Notes under the pieces: generated by a model
What the model was told of the DNA's origin: nothing
Databases searched by the model: none
Seen by the model: only the letters and a program-made list of their open reading frames with translations
Assembly (NCBI RefSeq): GCF_932526225.1
Contig: NC_064038.1
Span: forward strand, 15,679,575 to 15,743,574
Length of the DNA: 64,000 bases
From: Nematostella vectensis
Taxonomy: Eukaryota; Cnidaria; Anthozoa; Actiniaria; Edwardsiidae
Reading direction: 5' to 3'
Translations under genes and position numbers: made by a program
Shown: one piece after another, positions 47,859-58,470 of the stretch
How the letters are laid out: the number at the start of each line of letters is the position of its first letter
How positions within the stretch are numbered: position 1 is the stretch's first letter

Positions 47859-47944
47859 CCTGTCTTGATGGACCAGAAGTGTGCACCTTTAATTTGTTTG
47901 AGGACTTATTTAAAAAAACATTTGAGACTTCTTTAGTTGAATAA
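47143..47944 (+). pseudogene. Unrecognised gene remnant with poly-Asp stretch
   Basis: An open frame at 47143-47400 reads MAEKWDRRGEKEELVSMLEE, RLPRVLYRGGGVEVANVEE and TDTDALIVAYDNEVSSL: charged, probably helical and gene-like in composition. A second open piece (about 47760-47944) contains SEVNNGDSPEFVVEYDL, a run of about ten Asp encoded by (GAT)n at 47829-47859, and ends FEDLFKKTFETSLVE. Stops separate the two. I know no family for it. The minus-strand poly-Ser reading of the same GAT repeat is a shadow. Confidence 0.35.
47829..47859 (+). repeat. (GAT)n microsatellite
   Basis: About ten GAT units, encoding poly-Asp if the surrounding plus-strand frame is real. Confidence 0.9.
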
Positions 47945-48380
47945 AGTAATTGCAGTATGTTTTCTTTCTTTTGTATCAGCAAGACCAGTGAAATAGGCCG
48001 GTGGCACTGGTGCTGCCAGAGGTCTTGTGAGTTCATAACTGACATCTGACTATTTCCATTTTTGCTTGGTCCTTGTACAACTTGTACAATCTATCAAAAC
48101 TTAAAACTATTTAAGATAGAATGAACATGTGTCTGCATTATTTAAACTATCATTGCTCATCATTATTATAGAATATTGTTATGCTATTGGGACAAAAGTA
48201 GTGAGGATGGATAGATTCTCAGACAATTCTGAAAGGTTATGTGGGGACCTGCTCTTTAAGGGTGCTAATAAGCTATAAAAATACAGGGTTGACACATTTT
48301 TATTTTCAAACAAATTCTATTATCTGGCTGATATAAAGTATGATTTAACAAATGGTTAAGGGTACTCAACCGTTCCTTTT

Positions 48381-48396
48381 GGTTGCCATGGCAACC
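48381..48396. promoter_or_regulatory. X-box-like palindrome 1
   Basis: GGTTGCCATGGCAACC is a perfect 16-bp palindrome matching the RFX-factor X-box consensus (GTNRCC-N-RGYAAC). In animals such sites drive ciliary genes. No ciliary gene is visible nearby, so regulatory use is uncertain. Confidence 0.5.
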
Positions 48397-48512
48397 AGAA
48401 GTCAATACATAGCCAATATTTTGAACTACTTTAGATTGGGGAGTCAATATCATGATAACCTACTATGCTAGTGCAATTAGTCATTTGCAATTATTATGGG
48501 TAATTTCAGTTT

Positions 48513-48526
48513 GTTACCATGGTAAC
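48513..48526. promoter_or_regulatory. X-box-like palindrome 2
   Basis: GTTACCATGGTAAC, a perfect palindrome fitting the X-box consensus, 132 bp after the first. Confidence 0.5.
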
Positions 48527-48669
48527 GGTGTCAAAATGTTAACATGCACCTGTAATTGGTCTTTCAACAGTTGTCGGGTACATTAGTATTAACAAGAAAT
48601 ACACTTTTTCATAAAAAATGTACTTTTTTTGTTAAAATTTGCGTTTTCACCCTTGGTGACGTCACATTT

Positions 48670-48683
48670 GTTACCATAGTAAC
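48670..48683. promoter_or_regulatory. X-box-like site 3
   Basis: GTTACCATAGTAAC, one base off a perfect palindrome, 157 bp after the second. Confidence 0.45.
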
Positions 48684-49030
48684 CTACGTTCGATATTTTT
48701 TGGAAACTCTCATGACAACCAAACACTCTGAAAATTTGAGCAAAACCCATTGGCCGATTCAAAAGTAATGAATAAATATTTAATATTCCCATATTGCTAA
48801 GTTTCATCAAAATGGTGCCATCACAGTATAGGCTGTTTGTAACTAAAACAGGCGATATTTCATCTAATTATATGCCATATTTTGGCACCTTTATAAAATA
48901 ATAACTTTTGAACCAAAGGTGCTACAGAGATGGGGGTGGTATCAAAATGATCAGAGTGGTGAGCTCTTGAAGATATATGCATCAAAATCGATGGGTGAAT
49001 TTATCCAATTTTTAGTTTGACATCCCTACA

Positions 49031-51562
49031 TAAGGGACGGATCATTTGAATTTAAAGGGGTGGGGCGTAGCGCCTATTACTAAAAATAACGACTCGAAAA
49101 CTATTTATATTTGTCTTTTATTTGTTATTGACGCGGATTTTACCCAGACTGGTAAAATGCATTTACTCTTCCGGTGGGTTTGAAAACGGGAAACTCGAAA
49201 TCGCTCGTTTCGAACCCCATTAAACCCTGAAAAATACCTCGATTATTTGTTACGGGGTAGGGATACGGTCACTGGTACCCACCACAGGTAAAAATTGACG
49301 GTGCATGTTGGGTTTCCTAAAATTAATGTAACATGCTAAATTTACAAAAAGGTTCACCTATTATAAATGAGCACTCACCGCTCAAGCTACAGTTATCTGC
49401 TTAAGTGTTTCTCTCGACCTCTTCAATAGCTGGTTAGGTAAGGGAGATCCTTATCACCTTTAAGTACGTACGTCTGAGTCGTACGTCTGAGTACGTACGT
49501 CTGTGTGAAATAAAGCTTCAAGTGAAAAATGTTAAATAATTTATAGCAAAATAACAACAAACTAATAATGTTTATCCTAGGCAGTCGGTAAACACAAAGA
49601 CAAAATACGTTTGTTAATTCATGTTCTGACGTGCTGACATTTTGAACTTAAGCAGTTTGAATATTTTGTTTTCATTTTTATGATTTTTTCCAAATCACTT
49701 CTCGGTTGGTGTTGGCATCTATATTTCATTAGTAGGCGTTAACGACAATTGTTTTTAATTGTATTTAACAATGTAGCTCACCAAAAATAAGCACATATAA
49801 AGCAACCAAAATTAAGATAATATTTTACAAATGGAAAATATATTCTAAAAAATGACTTAGAGTTATAAAGTAAAAAAAAAAACTTTTTGTTCCAAGTTAG
49901 CCTGACAGTTTCTCATAAATATAATGTGCGCTTAGTGACTTTAGGCTATTAAGGTTCTTAAATAGTGTCATGATGTTTTTATGAAAATATGATGACAATG
50001 AATGGTATAGCAACAGATGTAGATACGTTAATTATAATATTTAAAACAAGTCTCCTATTTGATCCCTTAAGATCATTTTTTTTAAATATTTAGAAATCAA
50101 TTTCCAAATATTATCCCTGTAAATGTATATTTTTTTTCAAAAGCAAATTAAGAACCTATTTCAAATTGTAGAAGGCGAATAGAAGATAGGTGTTCAACAC
50201 GGGCTGTAAATGAAATGAACATGATTCGAGGATACGATGACCAGATCAGTGACTTGGGTGTACCGAGTATCTAGTCAAAATATGTTATTTAAAATTTGTT
50301 CTATAAAATTGGGTTTTCTATTGATAAGTAGAGGCGGCCCTTGGTCGTGCAGAGTTCCATCGCGAAAATGTTGTGTTGCATTAGTAGTTCGAAACAATAT
50401 TTATTCTGGAAGTATATTTACACAAAATGTATAAGGGACGGACCATTTGAATTTAAAGGGGTGGGGGCGTCGCGCCCAATACTAAAATAACGACTCGAAA
50501 GCTATTTATATTTCTCTTTTATTTGTTATTGACGCGGATTTTACTCAGACTGGTAAAACACATTTACTCTTCCGGTGGGTTTGAAAACGGGAAACTCGAA
50601 AACGCTCGTTTCGAACCCCATGAAAACCTGAAAAATACCTCGATTCTTTGTTACGTGATAGGTATACGGTCACTGGTACCTGCCACAGGTAAAAATTGAC
50701 GGTGCATGTTGGGTTTTCCAAAATTAATGTGACATGCTAAAATGACAAAAAGGTTCACCTATTATAAATGAGCACTCACCGCTCAAGCTACAGTTACTTG
50801 CTTAAGTGTTTCTCTCGACCTCTTCAATAGCTGGTAAGGTAAGGGAGATCCTTATCGCCTTTGCTGTTTGTTAGGTGTCTGAGAAAGTACGTCTGTGAAA
50901 CTTAAAGTGAAAAATGTTGAACAATTTATAGCAAAACAACAACAAACTAATAATGTTTATCAAGGCAGTCGGTAAACACAAAGACAAAATACGTTTGTTA
51001 ATTCATGTTCTGACATGCTGACATTTTGAACTTAAGCAGTTTGAATATTTTTTTCTCATTTTCTCAAAATCACTTATCGGTTGGTGTTGTCTATATTTCA
51101 TCAGTAGGCGTTAACGACAATTGTTTTTAATTGAATTTAATGTAGCTCACCAAAAATAAGCACATATAAAGATAATATTTTGGAAAATATGTTCTAAAAA
51201 ATGAACTAGAGCTATAAAGTAAAAAAAAAAAAAGTTAGCGTGACAGGTTCTCATACATATAATGTGCGCTTAGTGACATTTAGGCTATTAAGGTTCTTAA
51301 ATATTGTCTTGATATTTTTATGAAAATATGATGACAATGACTGGTAATATAGCAACAGATGTAGATAAGTTAATTACAATAAATAAAAGTCTCCTATTTG
51401 ATCCCTTAAGATCATTTTTCAAAGATATTTAGGAATCAATTTCCATATATTATGCCAGTAAATTTATATTTTTAAAAAAGCATTTTTTTTTTTCAAATAT
51501 CACTTATCGGTTGGTGTTAGCATCTATATTTTATCAGTAGGCGTTAACGACAATTGTTTCTT
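49031..51562 (+). repeat. Tandem duplication, ~1.4-kb period, plus partial third copy
   Basis: Copy 1 (49031 to about 50135) and copy 2 (50432 to about 51475) are diverged direct repeats. Both start TAAGGGACGG and share AATAATGTTTATC, GGCGTTAACGACAATTGTTT and ATAATGTGCGCTTAGTGAC blocks in the same order. The block with CGGTTGGTGTT..GGCGTTAACGACAATTG appears a third time at about 51505-51562. Small indels distinguish the copies. No coding frame is conserved between them. The TAAGGGAC start resembles the left end of the transposon at 17597. Confidence 0.85.
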
Positions 51563-52612
51563 TTCCTTGAATCAAAAAGCGAAATCTCGAAAATTAGGGG
51601 ATATTCGAAATTATTTCTTTTATAGATGAAATTTTGTTTACATTTGTATTTTTTATTCTCCATTGATTGAAAAATATAGGATATTAAACATCGTTTTTTT
51701 TTTTTTCTTCTTCAATGCAATAAGTAGGTATTTTCGTAAAATTTATTTTAGATTTGAATCTTAATATGAAGAGCTCAATTCCGGATTCTATTTTAATTTT
51801 TTAAATCGCGTAATTTTTTGCTTCCAATTTGGAAATCTGAAACTGTGTCACACTAGACATCTCCATATAATCAAATATTCAGTATAGATGGTTAGTTTTA
51901 GGAGAAAAGGAGAAAAAATAGGTGGTCAGGTTTGTTAAGTTTTATGATTTTGTGGTTATAAGGAAAAGATAAGTAGTTTCGTGATATAGCGGTTATTAAG
52001 GGAAGCTGAGTAATCAATGGTAGATAAGATAGGACCTTGACGTGATTTATTAGTTATTAAAAAGATATGTTATCATAAGTCTTTAGAAAGACATCATTGG
52101 TAAATGATGTGGTATCGGAAAAATACCACTGTTATGACATCTCTCTCTATTATACAGTACCCGCGAAACACTTTTATTTAGTTACGGAAAACCGAGAAAA
52201 CCTGGAGCCGTCTGTAAGAATATTAAGGGGCGACAGGTTGTCTATCAAGTAACAAACCAATTGTTTTATCGACTATTTGTTAATTCTCGTATTTAGAAAA
52301 ACCTTCACCTGCTAAATCTTAGAAATAGCCGGACAAGTAATGTTTTGGAGCGAAGAAAGTATGCAAAGAGATTCATTGCGTGTGAGCTCCCGATGCCAAA
52401 AATAATTATTGGTTTTGATGTCAAAAGGGAATTTTTTATATTTAGCCCAAAAAATTGATAAAGGTAACTAAAGTTTACAAAAAATTGCGGCACGGACGCG
52501 TTTTGCCCTTGTGGTCTAGTTCAAACAAAATAAGTTTTAAAATACACGTATGAAGAGGAAAACCGCTTGCACTTCTGGACCGCAAAAATGTCATGCCGCT
52601 CTGTGTAGAGCA
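51563..52612. other. AT-rich sequence, no gene seen
   Basis: Homopolymer-rich, no recognised feature. Confidence 0.5.
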
Positions 52613-52620
52613 TATAAAAA
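52613..52620 (+). promoter_or_regulatory. TATA-box-like sequence
   Basis: TATAAAAA within CATATAAAAAGG, about 400 bp upstream of a signal-peptide exon on the same strand. A pyrimidine-rich stretch follows at ~52640-52680. The link is inferred. Confidence 0.35.
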
Positions 52621-53030
52621 GGAAAAGGTTGTATTCCTACTTTTCTCATTCTTATTCTCATTCGTATTTCTCATTATCAATCTTGTACAACCCTGTTGTC
52701 GAAAGGAATGAACTGGTACCTCCCGCCAAGTGATCGGCTGTAGCTTTTTCGTTCTCATCCCTCGACAACTGAATCGCACTGAACTGAGCCTATGTACCTT
52801 GTCTAATTTTCCATTGTGACCTTTATTTCATGATATCAAAATCGATTGACTAGCGCATTTCACATCAACACACCCTTGGACGTTGGCACAAAATAAAATA
52901 AAGCAATACCTTCAATGATCAATATCAACAACACAAAAAAGATAAAACAATTTTCTAGGTTTTATTGTAAATGTTCCATAAATTTAAAATGTAATTCATT
53001 TGTTTTATTAGAGCTAAGGCTTGAACTGCT

Positions 53031-53085
53031 ATGCATTTCAAAGCTGTCATCTTGGCCTGCTTGGCTACGCTATACTGGACATCAG
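53031..53085 (+). CDS. Putative first coding exon encoding a signal peptide
   Basis: The ATG at 53031 begins MHFKAVILACLATLYWTS, a short N-region followed by a hydrophobic core and small residues, typical of a secretory signal peptide. It stops at a strong donor (ATCAG|GTATGT). An acceptor-like TTGTTTTATTAG lies at about 52999-53010, so a 5' UTR intron is possible. If read without splicing the frame continues to 53384 with no recognised domain. Small secreted animal proteins often have exactly this first exon. The following exon could not be found downstream, where repeats take over, so the gene may be disrupted or the exon illusory. Confidence 0.4.
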
Positions 53086-53385
53086 GTATGTTCAATATCT
53101 ATTTAGGAAATTTGCTTAAAGTTTCCAACACAATTACGAACACAAGAACTAACTCGAAATTATTCATGTTTCTCTCCAAGTATTTAGTGACCTTGATAAC
53201 TCGACCTCCTGATTCGAACTATTTTGATTTCCCAATTGGGTCCATCAGAGATGTAGTAAAAGAGCTATACATACGTAATTTAGGCCATAGATCTAGTTTA
53301 ACACGTACCCATCCCAAATTTCTTGTGGCTGGGAGGGGTCCATGTTTTGAAATAGATACTGCTCCTTTTGTTGTTCGAAGTTGAA

Positions 53386-53647
53386 GCAGACATTGACAAA
53401 GTCTTTTCTTCTTGAAGATGCGGTCAATCTGATAATTTTTTTTAATGAAAAGGCAACAAATATTGTGAACGGCCTTTTTTCACACGATGAATGCTACGCC
53501 ATATAGTACTAGGGGATCGATCATTTGATATCTGATTGGAAGGTGACGGTTTTTTTACTGATCGATAATATTTTTTTAAGTTCCCCTTATGATAAAATAC
53601 TAAAAGCTAATATAGCAGAATAATATATAGATTTAGGCGTTGCCTAA
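53386..53647. other. Short AT-rich gap
   Basis: No feature recognised except an AGGGGATCGATCATTTGATA motif near 53511 that recalls the TAAGGGACGGA starts at 49031 and 50432. Confidence 0.35.
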
Positions 53648-53896
53648 AAGCGGAGCTCCAAACGACCAAATCTTTGCTAATTTTCGCTTAATTATAAATA
53701 TTATTAATAATATTAAATATTATTATATTTCTGTATTTGACGACGTCAAGATTTCACAGATCACGCGACCAACTTGTTATGCCCCGTTCTCCCCACATCT
53801 ACATGACTCATTACAAGTTTAGTTGTCATACGATGTTCTGGCGTCAGGGTAGTTATAATTTATTGACATCATCAATGACATCACACTTACCGAGTT

Positions 53897-55408
53897 TAGG
53901 GCTGTCCCAAAGATGATCCAAATTTCTTAAAAGGATGCTCCAAAAATCCCCACAAGTTGCTCCAAAAATTGAAAAAATGCCACAAAGTAGCCCCAATTTC
54001 CAAAAGTTGCCAAAAAGATGCCCATATGAAGAAAACGTTGTCGTTTTGAGCGACTGGTACCGAGGACTCTTAGTTTCTTTTCAGATACTTTCTCCATTGA
54101 CGGTAGTTTTAAAAATTACAAGAATCGTGCAGTTTTTCCAGAAAGGAATATATTAGTTTCCTTATATTGAAGTGACCGCGTTGAGCAAAAACGACAATTT
54201 TTGGCTTAATTTTCTTGATATGCAAAAAATAGAATGAGAATTACCTAAAATTTGTCCCAAGTTTAAAAAGTTGCCAAGAAATTTACAACATTTTACAGTG
54301 TTTAAAAATTCTTTTGATTATATGCTGTAATATGTATTTAAATGATGATGCAATAAAAGAGGCATCATGTAAAAATTACCTAAAAATTGTCCCAAGTTTA
54401 AAAAGTTGCCAAGAAATTTACAACATTTTACAGTGTTTAAAAATTCTTTTGATTATATGCTGTAATATGTATTTAAATGATGATGCAATAAAAGAGGCAT
54501 CATGTAAAAACAAAACGACTTGGTTCAAAGTGCAACTCAAGGCTTTGGCTATCAGTCATTGTTGTCGCTTGCATACCTGCCAACCCCCAGACTTAAAAAA
54601 AAACTTGAGTTTTGAGGGGGCGGGGAACAGGAACGGGACATATTCAACTGATATAACGACTGTACAATCAACTGATATAACGACTGTACAATCTCAGTTA
54701 ATATCAATTTGATCGAATATGATAACTGGGTACCCTGTAGTAAAATGGTGAAAACTTTGATCGAAATTTAAGAGATGTTCCCCCACGAGAACTTTTGTGG
54801 TAGTCCTGTGGTCTACAAGAAACACATGCAAAAGGCTCGTTGATTATTCAGATCGAAAAAACTGAAAACGTCATAACTTGGGTACAAACTATAAGAATTG
54901 CAGAACTTTGTGGGTAAAATCTAACTTCTACCTTAAAAAACAAATCGACTGATTAAAATTTTGTAATAAAGGTAAAACCGGGAGACCGGGAGATTTGATT
55001 AAAAAAAACCCGTGAGAATTGGTAAGTATGCGCTTGTTGTTGTCGCTCGCTTGTTGCCTCTAATAATAAGTTCATCGTCATTCGAGGACTCCGCCATTTT
55101 GAATAATCATAGTAAAGAACGCTGACCAACATAACTGCCTCTTTGTCAAACTATAGGTTGACCAATGACCATTAATATTACCAGATTAATAAATGATGCA
55201 AGTAGTTCAAAAACGCGAGAGTTCAATAGTTTGATACCAAGAACAAGGAAATAAGCAAAAAAATGCACATTTGAGGTGAATATATCCCTAAAAACCCGAG
55301 AAAGCAAGCAAACGTGCTCTCATTTACAAAAGATGCCCGGAAAGAGAAAAGTTGCCGCAAATCCTAAAAGCTGCTCAGAAGTTGCCGAGCATCTTTGGGA
55401 CAGCCCTA
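53897..55408. mobile_element. Non-autonomous hAT-type element with 8-bp TSD
   Basis: Terminal inverted repeats TAGGGCTGTCCCAAAGATG (53897-53915 and complement at 55390-55408) are perfect over 19 bp. ACCGAGTT flanks both ends (53889-53896 and 55409-55416), and the flanking sequence rejoins to the ~150-bp array unit. An 8-bp duplication with a TAGGG-type end is characteristic of hAT elements. No transposase frame is inside. The interior contains the recurring words GTTGCC..CCAAA and a 135-bp tandem duplication. Confidence 0.85.
54241..54510. repeat. 135-bp tandem duplication, near-perfect
   Basis: Two copies, 54241-54375 and 54376-54510, starting TTACCTAAAA and differing at essentially one base, so the duplication is young. 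It lies inside the hAT-type element. Confidence 0.9.
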
Positions 55409-56369
55409 ACCGAGTTTTGTTGTCACCCGAAGTTTCTTTAATTATTTTTTTATTATTTTGATGACGTCAGCATATTTTGCACCCCCCTTGACACAAACAT
55501 GATACCTGCCAAGTTTGGTTGTGAAACAATATTTCTTTCAAGAGATATGAATGTTTTTTTCCTTTAATCACGATTTTTTGCTTTTGAGGTCCTTTGATGG
55601 CGTCGCAATCGGGTGACTATATAGGTGCACCCCCCCTGTTACATACATGACACATATTTTAGTTGTCATATGATGATTCGTTTAGGAGATATGAATATAG
55701 ATATGACATCGGGATAGTTTTTCTTAAAGTGACGTTATCGATGACGTCGCGCATCACGTGACCAAATCTTGGCACCGCCCCTGACACATACATGACACCT
55801 ACCAAGTTACCGAGATATGAATGTTTTTATTTTGATGACGTCAGCATATTTTGCTTCTAGTGACGTCATTGGTGACGTCACAATCACGTGACCATATTGG
55901 AGCATCCCTCCTTGACACAAACATTACGCCTACCGTGTTCGGTTGTGAAACAATGTTTCTTCCAAGATATATGAATGTTTTTGCTTTTAATCACAATTTG
56001 CTTTAAGTGACCTCATTGATGACGTCATACCACACGTGACCATTTTGTTGCATCCCCCTTGACACCTACAAGACACCTAACGAGTTTGGTAGCCATAGGA
56101 TGTTTCCTTCGTGAAAAGTAAATATATTTTTTTGTTTTGATGACGTCAGCATATTTTTGCTTCTAGTGACGTCATCAATGACGTCACAAATCACGTGACC
56201 GCATATTTGCACCTCCCTTGACACATACATGACACCTGCCAAGCTTGGTTGTCATACGAGGGACGGACGGACAGACATCGCGTCACGAAAACTGGAGTCG
56301 ATGGGTTCCCAATATTTGTTACAATATTTGTTTTATATACCACGTTTTCTTAGGTATGGGAGCTCCGCT

Positions 56370-56580
56370 ATTAATAGCGGAGCCAGCGCGGACGTAGGCC
56401 GCGCGCGGAGCTCCATAGGTATAGAAATATGGTATACCTATGCGACTTGGTTTTGTGGTCATCGCGCGAATACCCTCTCGCGGGTACCCTGTGTCACTCG
56501 CCAGCCAGCCGTGCAACTCCCAGGCCCCACTCTGCCCCGAACTTGTGACTATATACAAGCACGGGGCAAGGGAAAAAGTT
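56370..56580 (+). repeat. Second copy of the AGCGGAGCC dispersed repeat
   Basis: TAGCGGAGCCAGCGCGGACG, then GGAGCTCCATAGGTATAGAA and TGCAACTCCCAGGCCCCACT, match 30898-31050 over about 150 bp. It adjoins the right end of the tandem array. Confidence 0.8.
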
Positions 56581-57736
56581 CTTGTCATGCGATGATTATT
56601 TCTTTTTGCCTCAAATTTTGTGACTTAAGGATAAAGTCAATTATAGGAGATCTACTAACATTCACGACAAGATTTATGTGAGGATATGTCTGGTTTTAGC
56701 TAGTAAATTTAAGTAAGTAACCGTTTACATTAAAAAGCCAACACAACCACAAGAAAGCACAGCGACAAAAAAAAACACTACAAGGTGAGTTTCGGAGAAC
56801 GATTTGTATTGTATATTGAGGATATCACAGTAATTGGGCTTTTTATTGTCCTTTTTCTTTGCTTTGGGAATGCGAGTACTTAACTTACGTAGCAATCAAA
56901 TTATTTGAGCATAACACCTTTTGTTTTGACATTCTTCGTTCTATCTATATTCTTGATTGTGTTGAATACACCAAAAACTGGAATTCGACTCTGCTAAATT
57001 TTCGTCTTAAATAAAACTTCTTCAGGGCAGACTTTGAGTCTTATTAAAGACGAAAATTCGGCAGAGTCGAATTCCAGTTTTTTGGTGTATTGTATTCATT
57101 TTCTGGCACGAGATCACGACAGTTTGGGCTTTTTGATTCTATTCTTGATTGTGTTGAGATATTCCATAAAGGCTAAACAATATCATGTTGCATTTGTCAT
57201 ATACTGCTAAAGAAAACCGTTCTTGTCATTAAATCCTGTGCTCTTAGTTCTAAGAAGATACATATCCTTATAAGATACAGCAACCTTTCCAACTTTTCCA
57301 ACAAGAGAAATTTTCCTTACTGAGGATTCAAACAAAATTCGACCCCTATTGTCTATATTTAGTGTTTTTATTATCTGCTGCATCTGATGTTGTTTATTTT
57401 ACCTCAAATAGTTGTGGAAAATTAGTTAGATAATAAATGGCTTGATGAAAAGATTGTTTTGAAAGACATAAATAATGAATAATTGTTTTCACTCTTTTAT
57501 GAACCAGGGACTTCCTGAGGGTCAAGAGGAATGCTAAAGATTGGAAGACATGATAATTGAAAACCATGTTTTGAAGAAAACAGAAGGGAGTTTAGTAATT
57601 TGATACCCCATGGTCCCAGGAAAGGGTGGGGATTAGACTTAAACAAATGTGATAAAAGCCTGATTCCAAGTTAAGAGTCAAAAACAGCCAATACCATCAC
57701 CCCTCTTGATATATTCTGGTTAAAAAGTAATCTAAA
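56581..57736. other. Gene-free stretch containing a fold-back repeat
   Basis: No coding signal. The fold-back at 56967-57089 is listed separately. Confidence 0.5.
56967..57089. mobile_element. Fold-back/MITE-like hairpin (~123 bp)
   Basis: TACACCAAAAACTGGAATTC.. (56967-57008) pairs with ..GAATTCCAGTTTTTTGGTGTA (57047-57089) over about 42 bp with two or three differences, around a 38-base loop. CTTGATTGTGTTGA occurs on both sides (about 56952 and 57143), so local duplication also happened. Confidence 0.75.
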
Positions 57737-57951
57737 ATTGGAAATTAAACGAGACTTACCTGGAAGTCGAAGTTTGATTGTGATTCTATGAGTCATCAGC
57801 CGGGAGTGTAGGGAGTGGTACGAGAGAGCGTAGCGCCAAGCATCAATCAGGTTTTAGAGTGCACAATAATCGCCTCAATAACTACAGAGCCAATACCCAA
57901 AGGGTGGGGCATAACAAGGGTGGGCCAGGTAAGTCTCGTTTAATTTCCAAT
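57737..57951. repeat. 27-bp perfect inverted repeat in DIRS terminal region
   Basis: ATTGGAAATTAAACGAGACT.. at 57737-57763 is exactly complementary to 57925-57951. The enclosed region contains the diverged terminal-repeat copy at 57785-57850. This may represent the internal complementary region used in DIRS replication (inference). Confidence 0.75.
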
Positions 57952-57952
57952 T

Positions 57953-57993
57953 CTATTTCGTCATCAGCCTAGGTCGTGAGGGACTGGTACGAG
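57953..57993 (+). repeat. DIRS inverted terminal repeat, left arm
   Basis: Starts CTATTTCGTCATCAGCCTAG and matches the complement of 62307-62347 over 41 bp without mismatch. Confidence 0.85.
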
Positions 57994-58073
57994 ATTTCAG
58001 AGCAGTTATTGAGGCATCGTTGAAAAATAAGATGCGGGAACAGATGTTACCCATGATGCAACAGTACCGGACA

Positions 58074-58470
58074 TTAATAACACAAACCAGTCTGTGCAAA
58101 ATTCACTTTAATAAAAAAGTGGTTATAACAACAAGCGGGATGTACATTATACAACTCTAGCTGTACCTTCACAGTAACCGAGAAGATTAAACAAACTCGG
58201 ACAGGGCACCACATTGCTCCTATTGTTTTTCTGGCATACCCAGAGGATGAGAAACTATGCATAATGAAGTACTTAAAGGAATACCTCCTACGAACTGAAA
58301 ACCTACGTAATAATTGCAAGCAACTACTTTTATGTCATGCAAAGCCTCATGGCCCTGCAAGTACCGATACCATATCGAGGTGGTGCAAAGCAGTGCTCGC
58401 TTCAGCAGGTGTTGATGTTTCTCAGTTCAAAGCTCATAGCAACAGAGCCGCATCCACATCGTTCTTGGCA
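58074..58470 (+). pseudogene. Tyrosine recombinase C-terminal half, inverted
   Basis: On the plus strand: RTGHHIAPIVFLAYPEDEKL, CIMKYLKEYLLRTENLR, then STDTISRWCKAVLASAGVDV and FKAHSNRAASTSFLA. The AHSNR is the HxxR catalytic pair of DIRS recombinases. One stop lies near 58160. All other genes of the element lie on the minus strand, and the resemblance ends at about 58470, where the minus-strand piece begins with the preceding part of the same protein. The segment has therefore been flipped in place. Confidence 0.75.

Larger units (their letters stand above)
47945..49030. other. Gene-free stretch with X-box-like palindromes
   Basis: No coding region recognised. It contains three RFX/X-box-like palindromes, listed separately. 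The last part (48.84-49.02 kb) reads like a dispersed-repeat tail but no second copy lies in the window. Confidence 0.4.
53648..56369. repeat. Tandem array, ~150-bp unit, rich in TGACGTCA and CACGTG
   Basis: Units share TTTTGATGACGTCAGCATAT, TGACGTCATCAATGACGTCA, CACGTGACC, then CACCCCCTTGACACATACAT and GACACCTACC. The GACACATACATGACAC part recurs at about 55490, 55640, 55783, 55913, 56060 and 56220, a spacing near 150 bp, with diverged units left of 53889. AGCGGAGCTCC at about 53650 and its complement GGAGCTCCGCT at about 56358 may be the ends of the element carrying the array. A 1.5-kb hAT-type element interrupts it. Perfect TGACGTCA octamers equal the CREB/ATF site and CACGTG the E-box core; whether they act is unknown. 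Confidence 0.8.

Noticed and set aside
47728..48045. Minus-strand poly-serine protein
   Set aside because: It is the reverse reading of a (GAT)n microsatellite; the plus strand gives a more gene-like poly-Asp context.
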